Assembly: GCA_041392835.1 (NCBI GenBank)
Contig: JAWKLF010000001.1
Location: forward strand, 930,001 to 994,000
DNA length: 64,000 nt
Direction of reading: 5' to 3'
Origin: OLB11 sp041392835
Lineage (GTDB): Bacteria > Bacteroidota > Bacteroidia > Chitinophagales > Chitinophagaceae
This document shows positions 40,838-49,863 of the stretch, in pieces; position 1 is the first letter of the stretch; the number at the start of each line of letters is the position of its first letter. The position numbers and the translations under genes are program-made. The notes beneath the pieces are model-generated. The model was not told where the DNA came from and ran no database searches. It worked only from the letters and a program-made list of their open reading frames with translations.

Positions 40838-41362
40838 ATGAAACAAGCAACCATCTTATTTTTACTATTTGTTATGGCTATTCAAGCAGATGCTAAGAAA
40901 AAACGAAAATATATATCGAGCTATGCAACCATAAAAGCTACTGTAACCGAGACTCGTAATTTTTGTGGAGGTATGCTGCCAAGTCCTGAAATACTAAAAG
41001 AATTTAGTACACCAAGACCATTAGCCAATAAGACCATACATATCAAACTAGGTAGTGTCAATAGCAATGAATTGCCTATCTATAAAACGGTACAAAGCGA
41101 CGAAAATGGTCATTTTACTTTTTCAATTAAAAAAGGACAAACCATCATGTTTTTAGAAGATTGGAAAGGATATCCTTTTGTAGCACCAGAAAATACAGAA
41201 ACTATTACATGGAGTATTTCATGTTTGAAAAATAGATACGCAACGCCAGATTTACTTTATCGAGTAACCTATACATCTGTTCAAAAAGTGGAGATTAATT
41301 TTATGCAACCATGCCCACATCAGCCCTTGTGTGGTCGCTATCATGGTTATATGCCCGAATAG
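40838..41362 (+). CDS. exported hypothetical protein, beta-sandwich-like
   Basis: The 174-residue product has a short signal peptide (about 1-19, IQADA|KK). The mature protein contains a likely prealbumin or carboxypeptidase-regulatory-like strand pattern (KTIHIKLGSVNS ... VQSDENGHFTFSIKKG) and four or more Cys (FCGGM, SISC, PCPHQPLCGRYH) that may form disulfides. I do not recognise the family. It starts nine bases after asd, and its 3' end overlaps that of the convergent GH3 gene by 16 bases. Confidence 0.6.
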   Translation: MKQATILFLLFVMAIQADAKKKRKYISSYATIKATVTETRNFCGGMLPSPEILKEFSTPRPLANKTIHIKLGSVNSNELPIYKTVQSDENGHFTFSIKKGQTIMFLEDWKGYPFVAPENTETITWSISCLKNRYATPDLLYRVTYTSVQKVEINFMQPCPHQPLCGRYHGYMPE

Positions 41363-42888
41363 TCAACTACTGGCTCTGAAGCTGCAAAGACTTTAATTTC
41401 TTCTAACAAGTTTCTATCATTACTTAAGCGGGGTACTTTGTGTTGCCCTCCTAATTTTCCTTTACTCTTTAGCCAAAGGTTAAATGTGTTGGGTTTTAAT
41501 ACATGCACGATAGGCAAACTCAGTGCTATGTTTTGGTATCGTTTTGCTTCATAATCGGAGTTAGCAGCTTGAAGTGCTTGATCCATTTTAAGGACAAAAT
41601 CATCTAAAGATTCAGGTGTTTTGTCAAACTCTATCAACCATTCATGACCACCATTGCCTTTTTCGGAAAAATATATAGGGCATGCTGTATAATCATTGAC
41701 GATAGCATTGGTAGCTTGACATGCTTTGGTAATAGCAAAGTCTGTATTGTCTATAATTACTTCTTCGCCAAAAGCATTGATAAAATGTTTAAGCCGACCT
41801 GTCACTTTAATTCTATAAGGATTATTACTAACAAACTGTATGGTATCGCCAACAAGATATCGCCATAGGCCAGAATTTGTAGAAATTACGATAGCATAAT
41901 TTTTATTGAGTTCTACTTGTTCAAGTACCAAAGTCTTAGGATTTTCTTTTTGATATTCTTCTATCGGCATAAATTCATAAAATATACCATGATTTAGCAA
42001 AAGCAACATGCCATCTCTACCAATAATGTCTTGAGCTCCAAAAAATCCTTCGGATGCATTATAGGTTTCTAAATAATTCATGTTGGGCGAAGCAATAAAC
42101 TGCGAAAATTGCTTTTCGTATGGTTTGAAATTGACTCCTCCATGCATATAAAGTTCCAGATTAGGCCACACTTCATGCAAATCTTTTTTTCCTGAAATAG
42201 CTAAAATTCTTTTAATCAATACAATGGTCCATGTAGGCACGCCTGCTATCATCGTTACATCTTCTTGCATAGTAGACTCGGCCATTTTTTCTATTTTCTC
42301 ATTCCAATCTTGCATGAGTGCAATAGACAAATCGGGCGTTCGAATGAGTTGTGTAAAATAAGACAGATTCTGAAGCATTACAGCACTTAAATCGCCATAG
42401 TAAGATTCGGCATTGAGTTGATTTACCTGATGACTCCCACCCAGGGTTAAGCATTTGCCCGTTAATATAGATGATTGCGGAAAATTTCGGTAATACAAAG
42501 CCAATACATCTTTGGCTGCTTTATAGTGGCAATCTTCTAATGATTCATTGCTTACTGGTATAAATTTACTTTTGTCTGAGGTGGTGCCACTAGATTTGGC
42601 AAACCATGTGATTGCTGAATTCCACAATACATTTTGTTTGCCTTCCATCATACTTACTATGTATGGTTTGAGGTCGTCGTATTCATGTATTGGAACATTT
42701 TTTTGAAAATCTTTGACGTGTGTAATTTTATCAAAACGATATTTTTTTCCAAAATCAGTAAATTGCCCACTATGTATAAGAGAGTTAAATACCATAACTT
42801 GTGTACTATGTGGATTTAATAAAAAATTATCAATGGCATTCCATCGTAATTTCAATAAACTTTTAATAGCCGGATTTAATATCTTCAT
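41347..42888 (-). CDS. GH3 auxin-responsive promoter family protein (acyl-acid-amido synthetase-like)
   Basis: A 513-residue adenylate-forming enzyme of the GH3 family. In plants these conjugate amino acids to acyl acids; the bacterial ones have unknown substrates. Evidence: the N-terminal motif FKSSGTTSDKSKFIPVS-like segment (ATP loop, here AKSSGTTSDKSKFI), NYLETYNASEGFFGAQD, LWRYLVGDTIQFVS (adenylate binding) and the C-terminal region NAFGEEVIIDNTDFAI. Length is normal for bacterial GH3. No pathway genes adjoin it. Confidence 0.9.
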   Translation of the reverse strand: MKILNPAIKSLLKLRWNAIDNFLLNPHSTQVMVFNSLIHSGQFTDFGKKYRFDKITHVKDFQKNVPIHEYDDLKPYIVSMMEGKQNVLWNSAITWFAKSSGTTSDKSKFIPVSNESLEDCHYKAAKDVLALYYRNFPQSSILTGKCLTLGGSHQVNQLNAESYYGDLSAVMLQNLSYFTQLIRTPDLSIALMQDWNEKIEKMAESTMQEDVTMIAGVPTWTIVLIKRILAISGKKDLHEVWPNLELYMHGGVNFKPYEKQFSQFIASPNMNYLETYNASEGFFGAQDIIGRDGMLLLLNHGIFYEFMPIEEYQKENPKTLVLEQVELNKNYAIVISTNSGLWRYLVGDTIQFVSNNPYRIKVTGRLKHFINAFGEEVIIDNTDFAITKACQATNAIVNDYTACPIYFSEKGNGGHEWLIEFDKTPESLDDFVLKMDQALQAANSDYEAKRYQNIALSLPIVHVLKPNTFNLWLKSKGKLGGQHKVPRLSNDRNLLEEIKVFAASEPVVDYSGI

Positions 42889-42944
42889 AGCAGCAATCTA
42901 AGATGCAATAGGGTAAAGATAGTGGTTTTAAGAAAAATTAGAAA

Positions 42945-43691
42945 TTAATTTGATAAGGGTTTTTTTCGGAGTTCAAAATGCTGTCCTAAATACAATTTTT
43001 TGACTTGTTCATCATTGGCTAATTCTTCGGCTGTGCCAGATTTTAGTATTTTACCATCATACAGCAAATAGGCTCTATCCGTAATCGATAGAGTTTCTTG
43101 AACATTATGGTCAGTAATAAGGATACCAATATTTTTCTTTTTTAGAGCTTCTACAATTTGTTGAATATCTTCAACGGCTATAGGGTCTATGCCAGCAAAA
43201 GGCTCGTCTAATAGAATAAATTTGGGGTTTACAGCCAAAGCACGAGCTATTTCAGTTCTTCTTCTTTCTCCTCCACTTAGCACATCACCATTGTTTTTTC
43301 TTACGTGGGTTAGCCTAAATTCACCCAATAGTGATTCTAATTTATCTTTTTGAGCTTGTTTTGAAAGAGGTGTTAGTTCCAATATAGATGAAATATTTTC
43401 TTCTACGGTCAATTTTCTAAATATAGAGGCTTCCTGAGGCAAATAGCCAATGCCCAGTTTTGCTCTTTCGTACATGGGTAAATTGGTAATGTCTAAATCG
43501 TTTAAAAAAACTTGTCCCTCATCTGGCTTTACAAGGCCCACTACCATATAAAAAGTAGTGGTTTTGCCGGCACCATTGGGGCCAAGCAGTCCAACTACTT
43601 CGCCTTGTTTTACAGAAACGCTTACATGGTTTACAACCATTCTATTTCGATAGCTTTTGACGAGTTCAGTAGTGTTTATTTCTGCTAGCAC
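42945..43691 (-). CDS. lptB: LPS export ABC transporter ATP-binding protein LptB
   Basis: A 248-residue ABC ATPase, the motor of the Lpt system that drives LPS from the inner to the outer membrane. Walker A GPNGAGKTTTFYM, the Q-loop in GYLPQEASIFRKL, signature LSGGERRRTEIARAL, Walker B FILLDEPFAGIDPIAV and the switch His in ILITDHNVQET are complete. The EASIFRKLTVEENI segment and SGGERRR are typical of LptB. It works with LptF/G, which are not in this window. It starts nine bases after gldH on the same strand. Confidence 0.93.
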   Translation of the reverse strand: MLAEINTTELVKSYRNRMVVNHVSVSVKQGEVVGLLGPNGAGKTTTFYMVVGLVKPDEGQVFLNDLDITNLPMYERAKLGIGYLPQEASIFRKLTVEENISSILELTPLSKQAQKDKLESLLGEFRLTHVRKNNGDVLSGGERRRTEIARALAVNPKFILLDEPFAGIDPIAVEDIQQIVEALKKKNIGILITDHNVQETLSITDRAYLLYDGKILKSGTAEELANDEQVKKLYLGQHFELRKKPLSN

Positions 43692-43700
43692 GATTAATTT

Positions 43701-44189
43701 TTAAGGTTGTTTATTTATTTTTTCTAATCGTATCCCAACACTCATGATGTGGTCTAATGGATTTTCTCTCATGATATGTTGTATGCTTATATTGTAAATT
43801 CCCTTTTGGTTAAAAACAAGTGGCGAACCATTTTTTGTTAATGGCATTTTGTGCTCATAAATTTCTTCCATGCCTCGTGCTAGCCATTTTCCATTGTCTT
43901 CTGCCAGGGGAATATCTGTAGTAACACTGGTAAGCGTTTTGTCTGGTGCTTGTGTTTCAATTTTTAAAATAATATTAGAAAAATTGTATTCATCCGTATG
44001 GCGAAGCATTAAAAATATTTGATATTGTGCAGTGGTATCTGTAATATCAATGTCATAGCTACAAACATCTTTGGTGTTCCACTGAAACTTTGCTATGTCA
44101 ATATGTTTTTCGTAAACCGAGGATTGCAAGCAAGCTTGAAGTAGTAAGCATACTATAAGCGATATGAATAAAGTAATTCTATAATACAT
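43701..44189 (-). CDS. gldH: gliding motility lipoprotein GldH
   Basis: A 162-residue lipoprotein of the GldH family, needed for gliding in Flavobacterium but present also in non-gliders. The signal peptide has lipobox LLQAC (Cys20 from the chosen start). The mature domain shows the pattern WNTKDVCSYDIDITDTTAQY, FLMLRHTDEYNFSN and DNGKWLARGMEEIYEHKMP, ending with NPLDHIMSVGIRLEK. Family members are thought to serve the T9SS or motility machinery. The frame reaches 44222, but the ATG at 44189 gives a proper signal peptide and an 11-base overlap with yicC. Confidence 0.85.
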   Translation of the reverse strand: MYYRITLFISLIVCLLLQACLQSSVYEKHIDIAKFQWNTKDVCSYDIDITDTTAQYQIFLMLRHTDEYNFSNIILKIETQAPDKTLTSVTTDIPLAEDNGKWLARGMEEIYEHKMPLTKNGSPLVFNQKGIYNISIQHIMRENPLDHIMSVGIRLEKINKQP

Positions 44190-45054
44190 TGAGTAATTGT
44201 TCTTTAGCTTGTTCAAGTTCATCTTTCATTTGTACCACTATTTTTTGCAAAGCAAAATCGTTGGCTTTGGACCCTAAGGTATTTATTTCTCGGCCAATTT
44301 CCTGAAGTAAAAATCCTAATTTTTTTCCTTTAGTAAGAATATCTTCATTAACTAATTCACTAAAGTAGTTACAGTGGTGTTGTAGTCTATTCAATTCTTC
44401 TTTTATATCTAATTTTTCAATATAATATATAAATTCCTGTTCTAATCTGTTTTTATCTAATGTATTGTTTTGTTCAAATTCATTCATGGCAGATTCTAAA
44501 CGTTGCCTTACTTTTTGAATTCTGTTTTGCTCATGAGGTATTATCTCGTGACTATATTTTTCAATTTGGGAGATGTTTGCCGATATTTTTTCAGTAAGCA
44601 TATTGCCTTCATTTTTTCTTTGAATCAATAATAGCTCACATGTTTCTTTCATTTTTTCTTGCAGCAAAAGCCAGTTTTCTTCGCTTATTGTATCTGTTAC
44701 ATTAGAAACTATATCAGGCATTCTAATTAATGCATTCAGTATGCCAGTTTTTTCTAAACCCATTTCATCGGCAATTTGAGAAATGGAATCAAAGTAGTAT
44801 TTGGCCAATTCTTTATTGATTACTACAGGTTTGGAATTGCCATGTTGTTTTAAAAAAACGACTAACTCTACTGATCCTCTTATTAAAAGTTGTTGTATGC
44901 TATTTCTTAAATCTATTTCATACGATTTTATAGCAGCAGAAAGTCGTGAAGAATACTCAAAATTTTTTCCGTTCAGAGATCGTAATTCTATGGTGCAAAT
45001 ATATTCGCCCAAAATAAATTCACTTCTCCCATAACCAGTCATTGAAATTAGCAT
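44179..45054 (-). CDS. yicC: YicC family endoribonuclease
   Basis: A 291-residue YicC-like protein. The start MLISMTGYGRSEF and the motif ELRSLNGKNFEYSSRL are the N-terminal signature; the C-terminal DUF1732 part contains DKNRLEQEFIYYIEKLDIKEELNRLQHH and KGKKLGFLLQEIGREINTLGSK. E. coli YicC is an endoribonuclease acting on small RNAs, so an RNA-processing role is likely. It starts the minus-strand group yicC-gldH-lptB and overlaps gldH by 11 bases. Confidence 0.93.
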   Translation of the reverse strand: MLISMTGYGRSEFILGEYICTIELRSLNGKNFEYSSRLSAAIKSYEIDLRNSIQQLLIRGSVELVVFLKQHGNSKPVVINKELAKYYFDSISQIADEMGLEKTGILNALIRMPDIVSNVTDTISEENWLLLQEKMKETCELLLIQRKNEGNMLTEKISANISQIEKYSHEIIPHEQNRIQKVRQRLESAMNEFEQNNTLDKNRLEQEFIYYIEKLDIKEELNRLQHHCNYFSELVNEDILTKGKKLGFLLQEIGREINTLGSKANDFALQKIVVQMKDELEQAKEQLLNVL

Positions 45055-45396
45055 GTAGTTTTTTTATTATTTGTATGCTGTAAAATTATTTTATTTTTCC
45101 TGTATATTTTTTTTAAAATTTGCTTTTTAAAGAAAAAAAATAAAAATATTTTTTTGAAAGAAAAAGTTTATGCTATCAATCTTGTATTAGAAAATATTTT
45201 TACAACTTGCCCAAATGCTTATGAATAAAGAGTTGTAGGGGCATAAAAAAAATCGCAACAGAAAAGTTTGCGATTTTTTTTTGAATTTATGGGTTAGTAA
45301 GCGATATAACCAATACAAGTATAGATATAAATTTTTACACATAAAAATTTTTTTCTAAAAAAGTTATTAACGAAATGAAATTTAAAATCTGCACAA
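45055..45396. other. gene-free AT-rich stretch between yicC and marC
   Basis: About 340 bases with no supported gene. It holds the terminator at 45245-45282 and, to the left of it, a very A/T-rich part that could contain the yicC promoter on the minus strand. Nothing else stands out. Confidence 0.5.
45245..45282. terminator. intrinsic terminator hairpin
   Basis: AAAAAAATCGCAA pairs with TTTGCGATTTTTTT around a short loop, with A- and T-runs on both sides. It lies about 115 bases beyond the stop of marC and probably ends that minus-strand transcript before it reaches yicC. Confidence 0.75.
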
Positions 45397-45975
45397 CTAT
45401 ACAGAAAGATTTGTTCGAAACATTTTTACTGCTATAGCAATTAAAATAACACCAAAGAATTTTCGAATAACAAGTATGCCCGAGTGTCCTAAAATTCGTT
45501 CTAACCAGGTTAGACTTTTAAGTGCAAAAAATATAAAAATTAAATTTATAAAAATGCCTATCATTATATTAGGAGCATGATACAATGATTTAATAGACAT
45601 CACTGTAGTTAATGTGCCCGATCCAGCTATGATAGGAAACGCAATTGGAACCACAGAGCCAGCCTTTACATTGGAATCGCCTCTAAAAAATTCAATGCCC
45701 AATATCATCTCTAAACCCAAAATAAATAATACAATAGAACCAGCTATTGCAAAGGAGCTTACATCCAAACCCATGAAGTGTAAAATACGTTCGCCCAAAA
45801 AGAAAAAAAGATAAATTAAAATACCAGAAACTATAGTTGCACGCCAAGCACTAATTTCTCCAACTTTATTCTTAAAAGATATAAGTAGTGGTATAGAACC
45901 TAATATATCTATTACCGCAAATAGTGCAAAAGTACTTGTGATGATTTCGTTCCATGAAAAATTAAAAAAATCCAT
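45397..45975 (-). CDS. MarC family membrane protein
   Basis: A 192-residue inner-membrane protein with six helices. The motifs FALFAVIDILGSIPLL near the N-terminus, VPIAFPIIAGSGTLTTVMS in the middle and GVILIAIAVKMFRTNL at the end are the MarC/UPF0056 family signature. The family was once linked to multidrug resistance but its transport substrate is unknown. A TACTTTTG box on the minus strand (45980-45987) lies four bases upstream of the ATG. Confidence 0.88.
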   Translation of the reverse strand: MDFFNFSWNEIITSTFALFAVIDILGSIPLLISFKNKVGEISAWRATIVSGILIYLFFFLGERILHFMGLDVSSFAIAGSIVLFILGLEMILGIEFFRGDSNVKAGSVVPIAFPIIAGSGTLTTVMSIKSLYHAPNIMIGIFINLIFIFFALKSLTWLERILGHSGILVIRKFFGVILIAIAVKMFRTNLSV

Positions 45976-46086
45976 GTTACAAAAGTACTCTTACTTATAG
46001 GATCTCGAAAACTAATTTAATAATATTCTTTATCCATATACTTGAAGTAATTCGTAAATTCGCTTTTTAATCAAAATAGCAAACTA

Positions 46087-47337
46087 ATGGCATTGAACTA
46101 TACTTTTACATGCACCGAACGATTTATGAGATATGTGCAGATAGATACACAAAGCGATCCCGAATCGAACTCATTTCCGAGTACCGAAAAACAAAAAGAC
46201 TTAGCTAAAGTACTTAAAGAAGAATTAATACAAATGGGTCTTCGTGATGTCTCGCTAGACGAACATGGCTATGTAATGGCTACTATTCCATCTACAGTCA
46301 ATCATCCTGTGCCTACAATATGTTTTTGTTCGCATATGGATACAGCCCCCGATTGTAGTGGTACTCACGTAAAACCGATTTTGCATACTAACTATCAGGG
46401 TCAAGATATTATTTTGCCCGATGATACAAGCCAAATTATTACAACCAATCAGCATCCCTACTTACTAGCACGCATAGGCGATGATATTATAACAGCTTCT
46501 GGCAAAACACTATTAGGAGCCGATGATAAGGCGGGTGTAGCTATCATCATGGATTTTGCAAATTATATGATGCAACATACCGAAACACAACATGGCGACA
46601 TACGTATCTTATTTACTCCCGACGAAGAAGTAGGAAGAGGTGTAGAAAAATTGGATATGAATAAACTCAATGCACAGTATGGCTATACCTTAGATGGTGG
46701 CGAGAGAGGTGCTTTGGAATCCGAGTCTTTCAGTGCAGATGCAGTTACTATTACTATACATGGAGTAAGTGCACATCCTGGCTATGCCAAAAATAAATTG
46801 GTGAGTGCTATCAAGATAGCTTCGGAATTTATAGATGCATTGCCAAAAGAAAGCTGGAGTCCTGAAACAACGGAGGGTAGAGAAGGATATGTGCATCCAA
46901 TGTCTATAGAAGGGGGTATAGAAAAAACTGTAGTAAAATTTATTGTCAGAGATTTTGAAACAAAAAAATTAGCCGATCATGAAGCAAAACTCAGACAAAT
47001 ATTAGAGAACACCATGCAAAAATATCCGTTGGCTAAAGCCGATTTTGAAATTCATGAACAATATCGAAATATGATGGATATTATAAAAGATGTGCCATTT
47101 GTAATAGAGTATGCCGAGCAAGCTATGGAGCGTGCAGGTGTCAAACCAGAGCAGCATATAATTCGAGGTGGTACCGATGGCTCTCGATTATCCTTTATGG
47201 GTATGCCTTGCCCCAATATTTTTACAGGCGAAATGGCTATTCACTCAAAACATGAATTTGTGAGCGTACAAGATATGCAAAAAGCTGTTGAAACTCTTGT
47301 ATATTTGTCTTCTATTTGGTCCGAAAAAAATAAGTAA
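46087..47337 (+). CDS. pepT: peptidase T (tripeptide aminopeptidase)
   Basis: A 416-residue M20B metallopeptidase that removes the N-terminal residue from tripeptides in the cytoplasm. The dinuclear zinc site is complete: FCSHMDTAPDCSG (His and catalytic Asp), LLGADDKAGVA (bridging Asp), FTPDEEVGRG (catalytic Glu, ligand Glu), YTLDGGERG (Asp) and FTGEMAIHSKHEF (last His). The substrate-binding IIRGGTDGSRLSFMG is also present. No signal peptide. It is followed 15 bases later by an outer-membrane-type hypothetical gene. Confidence 0.95.
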   Translation: MALNYTFTCTERFMRYVQIDTQSDPESNSFPSTEKQKDLAKVLKEELIQMGLRDVSLDEHGYVMATIPSTVNHPVPTICFCSHMDTAPDCSGTHVKPILHTNYQGQDIILPDDTSQIITTNQHPYLLARIGDDIITASGKTLLGADDKAGVAIIMDFANYMMQHTETQHGDIRILFTPDEEVGRGVEKLDMNKLNAQYGYTLDGGERGALESESFSADAVTITIHGVSAHPGYAKNKLVSAIKIASEFIDALPKESWSPETTEGREGYVHPMSIEGGIEKTVVKFIVRDFETKKLADHEAKLRQILENTMQKYPLAKADFEIHEQYRNMMDIIKDVPFVIEYAEQAMERAGVKPEQHIIRGGTDGSRLSFMGMPCPNIFTGEMAIHSKHEFVSVQDMQKAVETLVYLSSIWSEKNK

Positions 47338-47351
47338 TACTTACAATTAAT

Positions 47352-48068
47352 ATGAAAAATAAAATAATCATTCTAGCATTATTGTTGATTACTATTCAAC
47401 AAGTAAGCCATGCACAAATGGTACAAAAAGGGGTGGGATTTATGCAATTAGGATATGGTTTTCCGAGCATACCCAGATTTATGGGGTCTATACTAAATTT
47501 TGCAGCATCAAGCAATGATGCCTCATTTTCACAATCTTTTTCTTACAAAGGATTTGGACCTATTCATTTTAGGGGCGAATATTTATTGGGAAATAGAGTG
47601 GGGCTTGGGCTTAGTAGCAACTTAGAGTTGGGCTCTTTCAAATATCAATATACCTATAAAGACTTAGATGAAACATTGGTCAGCGGTGCATCAAAATTAG
47701 ATTACTCCAGTTGGAACGCCCTTATCAGAACAAATTATCATTTCTTAAAGCGAAGCGAAAAAGTTGATTTATATTATGGTATTGGTTTGGGTTATGCACA
47801 TACAAGAGCTTCGCTCCAAGAATCCTTGGAAGGCGATGTTTTAGACGAAATAGACCAAGCGTATATTGATGGTTTCAATACATACCTCAACGATGCTTTT
47901 AAACTTATACCTATAGCCATAGAAAGTGTATTTGGAGGCCGAATTGCGTTGGGAAACAACGCTGGTTTTTATTTTGAAGTAGGTTATGTAAAAGCCTTAG
48001 CACAATTGGGTTTTTATGCAAGGCTGGGTGGCAAAGATGGCTACTATGGCAATAAATGGATGAGATAA
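47352..48068 (+). CDS. outer-membrane beta-barrel-like hypothetical protein
   Basis: A 238-residue protein with a signal peptide (about 1-21, VSHA|QM) and alternating amphipathic strands rich in Tyr, Phe and Gly, such as GPIHFRGEYLLGNRVGLGLS, NALIRTNYHFLKRSEKVDLYYG and GFYFEVGYVKALAQLGFYARL. This is the pattern of small OmpW/OprF-like barrels common in Bacteroidota. No plug or OmpA-like domain is present. Function unknown. It sits between pepT and hflX on the same strand with short gaps. Confidence 0.65.
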   Translation: MKNKIIILALLLITIQQVSHAQMVQKGVGFMQLGYGFPSIPRFMGSILNFAASSNDASFSQSFSYKGFGPIHFRGEYLLGNRVGLGLSSNLELGSFKYQYTYKDLDETLVSGASKLDYSSWNALIRTNYHFLKRSEKVDLYYGIGLGYAHTRASLQESLEGDVLDEIDQAYIDGFNTYLNDAFKLIPIAIESVFGGRIALGNNAGFYFEVGYVKALAQLGFYARLGGKDGYYGNKWMR

Positions 48069-48078
48069 TAAAAGCGAT

Positions 48079-49275
48079 TTGATAGAGAAAAAAAAAATAG
48101 CACCAAGCAAAGAAAGTATCAATGCCATTTTGGTGGCTTGGCTACCACAAGGCAAAACGGAAGCACTAGTTACAGAGTATCTGGATGAGCTATCTTTTTT
48201 GGCAGAAACCGCAGGTGCAAAAGAGATTAAGCGATTTTATCAAAAGCTGCCACATCCCGATGGCAGAACCTTTCTTGGAAAAGGTAAACTTGAAGAAATA
48301 AAAGCATATATCAGTAAGCATCAAGTAAATCTTGTCATTTTTGATGATGAACTTTCGGGCTCTCAAATAAGCAATATTGAAGAAATATTAAAACGCAAAG
48401 TCATAGACCGAAGTGATCTGATTCTGGACATATTTGCTACTCGTGCTCAAACCGCTCAAGCCAAGGCTCAAGTCGAATTGGCACAATATCAATATATATT
48501 GCCTCGCCTTCGAGGTATGTGGAAACACTTAGAACGCCAAGGTGCAGGTATAGGTAGTAGAGGACCTGGCGAAACAGAAATAGAAACAGATAGGCGTATC
48601 ATAAAAGATAAAATTTCGCTGTTGCGAAAAAAATTGTCGGCTTTTGATAAACAAGCACAAACACAGAGAAAAGAAAGAGGCGAATTTATACGAGTGTCAT
48701 TGGTTGGATATACCAATGTTGGGAAATCAACTATTATGACATTGTTAAGTAAATCGGATGTGTTTGCAGAAAATAAATTATTTGCAACATTAGATACTAC
48801 CACACGAAAAGTGGTTATGGAAAGAACACCCTTTCTTTTGAGCGATACGGTAGGCTTTATTCGAAAATTGCCACACCATCTTGTGCAAAGTTTTAAAAGC
48901 ACGTTAGATGAAGTGAGAGAAGCCGATATTTTAATTCATGTGGTAGATATTTCGCATCCACACTACGAGGATCATATTGCTGTCGTAAATAATACCTTGC
49001 AAGAACTAAATGCGCATGATAAACCTATGATTTATCTTTTTAATAAGATGGATTTGTATGAAAAAAACACCTTTGACGAGTGGTTGGAACCCGAAGTAAA
49101 AGAAGAATTGTTGGCACAGTTAAGAAAACGTTGGAACGCCGAAACTCAGGGCAATGCCTATTTTATATCAGCTACAGAAAAAATAAATATTGATACGCTT
49201 AGAACTATCCTATTAGATAAAGTTAGAGAAATGTATGGCATTCGGTATCCTTATAAAACTGTTTTCTATGAATAA
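48079..49275 (+). CDS. hflX: GTPase HflX
   Basis: A 398-residue ribosome-associated GTPase that splits stalled ribosomes. The N-terminal HflX domain (about 1-175) has FYQKLPHPDGRTFLGKGKLEEI, LIFDDELSGSQISNIE and the glycine-rich GAGIGSRGPGETEIETDRR. The G domain starts with VSLVGYTNVGKSTIM (G1), followed by LSDTVGFIRKLPHHLV (G3 plus HflX loop) and YLFNKMDL (G4). All G motifs are intact. The start is TTG, ten bases after the previous gene; no ATG lies close by in frame. Confidence 0.94.
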   Translation: MIEKKKIAPSKESINAILVAWLPQGKTEALVTEYLDELSFLAETAGAKEIKRFYQKLPHPDGRTFLGKGKLEEIKAYISKHQVNLVIFDDELSGSQISNIEEILKRKVIDRSDLILDIFATRAQTAQAKAQVELAQYQYILPRLRGMWKHLERQGAGIGSRGPGETEIETDRRIIKDKISLLRKKLSAFDKQAQTQRKERGEFIRVSLVGYTNVGKSTIMTLLSKSDVFAENKLFATLDTTTRKVVMERTPFLLSDTVGFIRKLPHHLVQSFKSTLDEVREADILIHVVDISHPHYEDHIAVVNNTLQELNAHDKPMIYLFNKMDLYEKNTFDEWLEPEVKEELLAQLRKRWNAETQGNAYFISATEKINIDTLRTILLDKVREMYGIRYPYKTVFYE

Positions 49276-49632
49276 TAAGGAAGTGATTTGTGTAAATGTC
49301 CAATTATTTTTGGATTATGAAGATAAACGTTTTGTGAGGAGACAAACCTTGAGATAAGTGGTGATGCTCACAGACCACCTCGTTGTAATACCAATCTTAA
49401 ATTGGTTGTAGGCCAATTTTTAGAGTGGTTTATGCCGATATATCATATTTAGCGTACAAATGCGCTTAGCAAAATTTGGACATAGAATATGAATAATCGG
49501 TAAAAAACGATAAAAAACTGGAAGCCATTAGCATAAATGTAAAATGCAGGAATAGCGAACACCTGTGGAAACAAAGTAGCAAAAATGAAACTTAAAGTTT
49601 AGCCTTTTGAATGACAAAGGCAAAAAGTAAAT
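49276..49632. other. gene-free stretch with repeat fragments upstream of the peptide locus
   Basis: About 360 bases without a supported gene between hflX and the precursor peptide. It holds a fragment of the structured repeat (GTGAGGAGACAAACCTTGAG, 49334-49353), copy B of the dispersed repeat (49391-49441) and a small hairpin GCCTTT/AAAGGC at 49602-49621, 11 bases before the precursor ATG. The promoter of the peptide locus should lie here, but no clear TAnnTTTG box was found. Confidence 0.5.
49391..49441 (+). repeat. dispersed repeat, copy B
   Basis: Matches the minus strand of 21840-21897 over about 45 bases, including CTTAAATTGGT and ATTTTTAGAGTGGTTTAT. ACCAAT and ATTGGT at its start form a small palindrome. 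Confidence 0.65.
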
Positions 49633-49863
49633 ATGAAATTAGAATCATTAAAGTCTTCAAAATTTGAAGCGTTTAAAGGAAGTGAATTGCAGAATGCGTT
49701 TAGGGTTTTGGGTGGCGAAAAGGTAAGAACTGAATGCGAAAACTTTTATTGTGATTCATGGGATTATAAAACTGAGAAAAGCCCTACTTCAGTTGAAGCT
49801 GGAATGAATGATTGGTGTTATTATGAAACTAAGGAAATGGCGGGTCGGGATGGTATTAAGTAA
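49633..49863 (+). CDS. double-glycine-leader precursor peptide of the grasp-with-spasm locus
   Basis: A 76-residue peptide. Residues 1-28 are a Bacteroidota GG-type leader: MKLESLKSSKFEAFKG, then a short helix and VLGG at 25-28, where the C39 peptidase of the exporter at 52510 would cut. The predicted 48-residue core is very polar, has Cys35, Cys40 and Cys62, and is rich in Asp/Glu together with Ser, Thr and Lys. The ATP-grasp ligase downstream could join such acidic side chains to hydroxyl or amine side chains. The gene opens the locus. The product itself is not one I recognise, so its activity is unknown. Confidence 0.78.
   Translation: MKLESLKSSKFEAFKGSELQNAFRVLGGEKVRTECENFYCDSWDYKTEKSPTSVEAGMNDWCYYETKEMAGRDGIK

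Noticed and set aside
42634..42901. small plus-strand frames at the 5' end of the GH3 gene
   Set aside because: They are shadows of the conserved GH3 N-terminus and have unusual Cys/Phe-rich translations.
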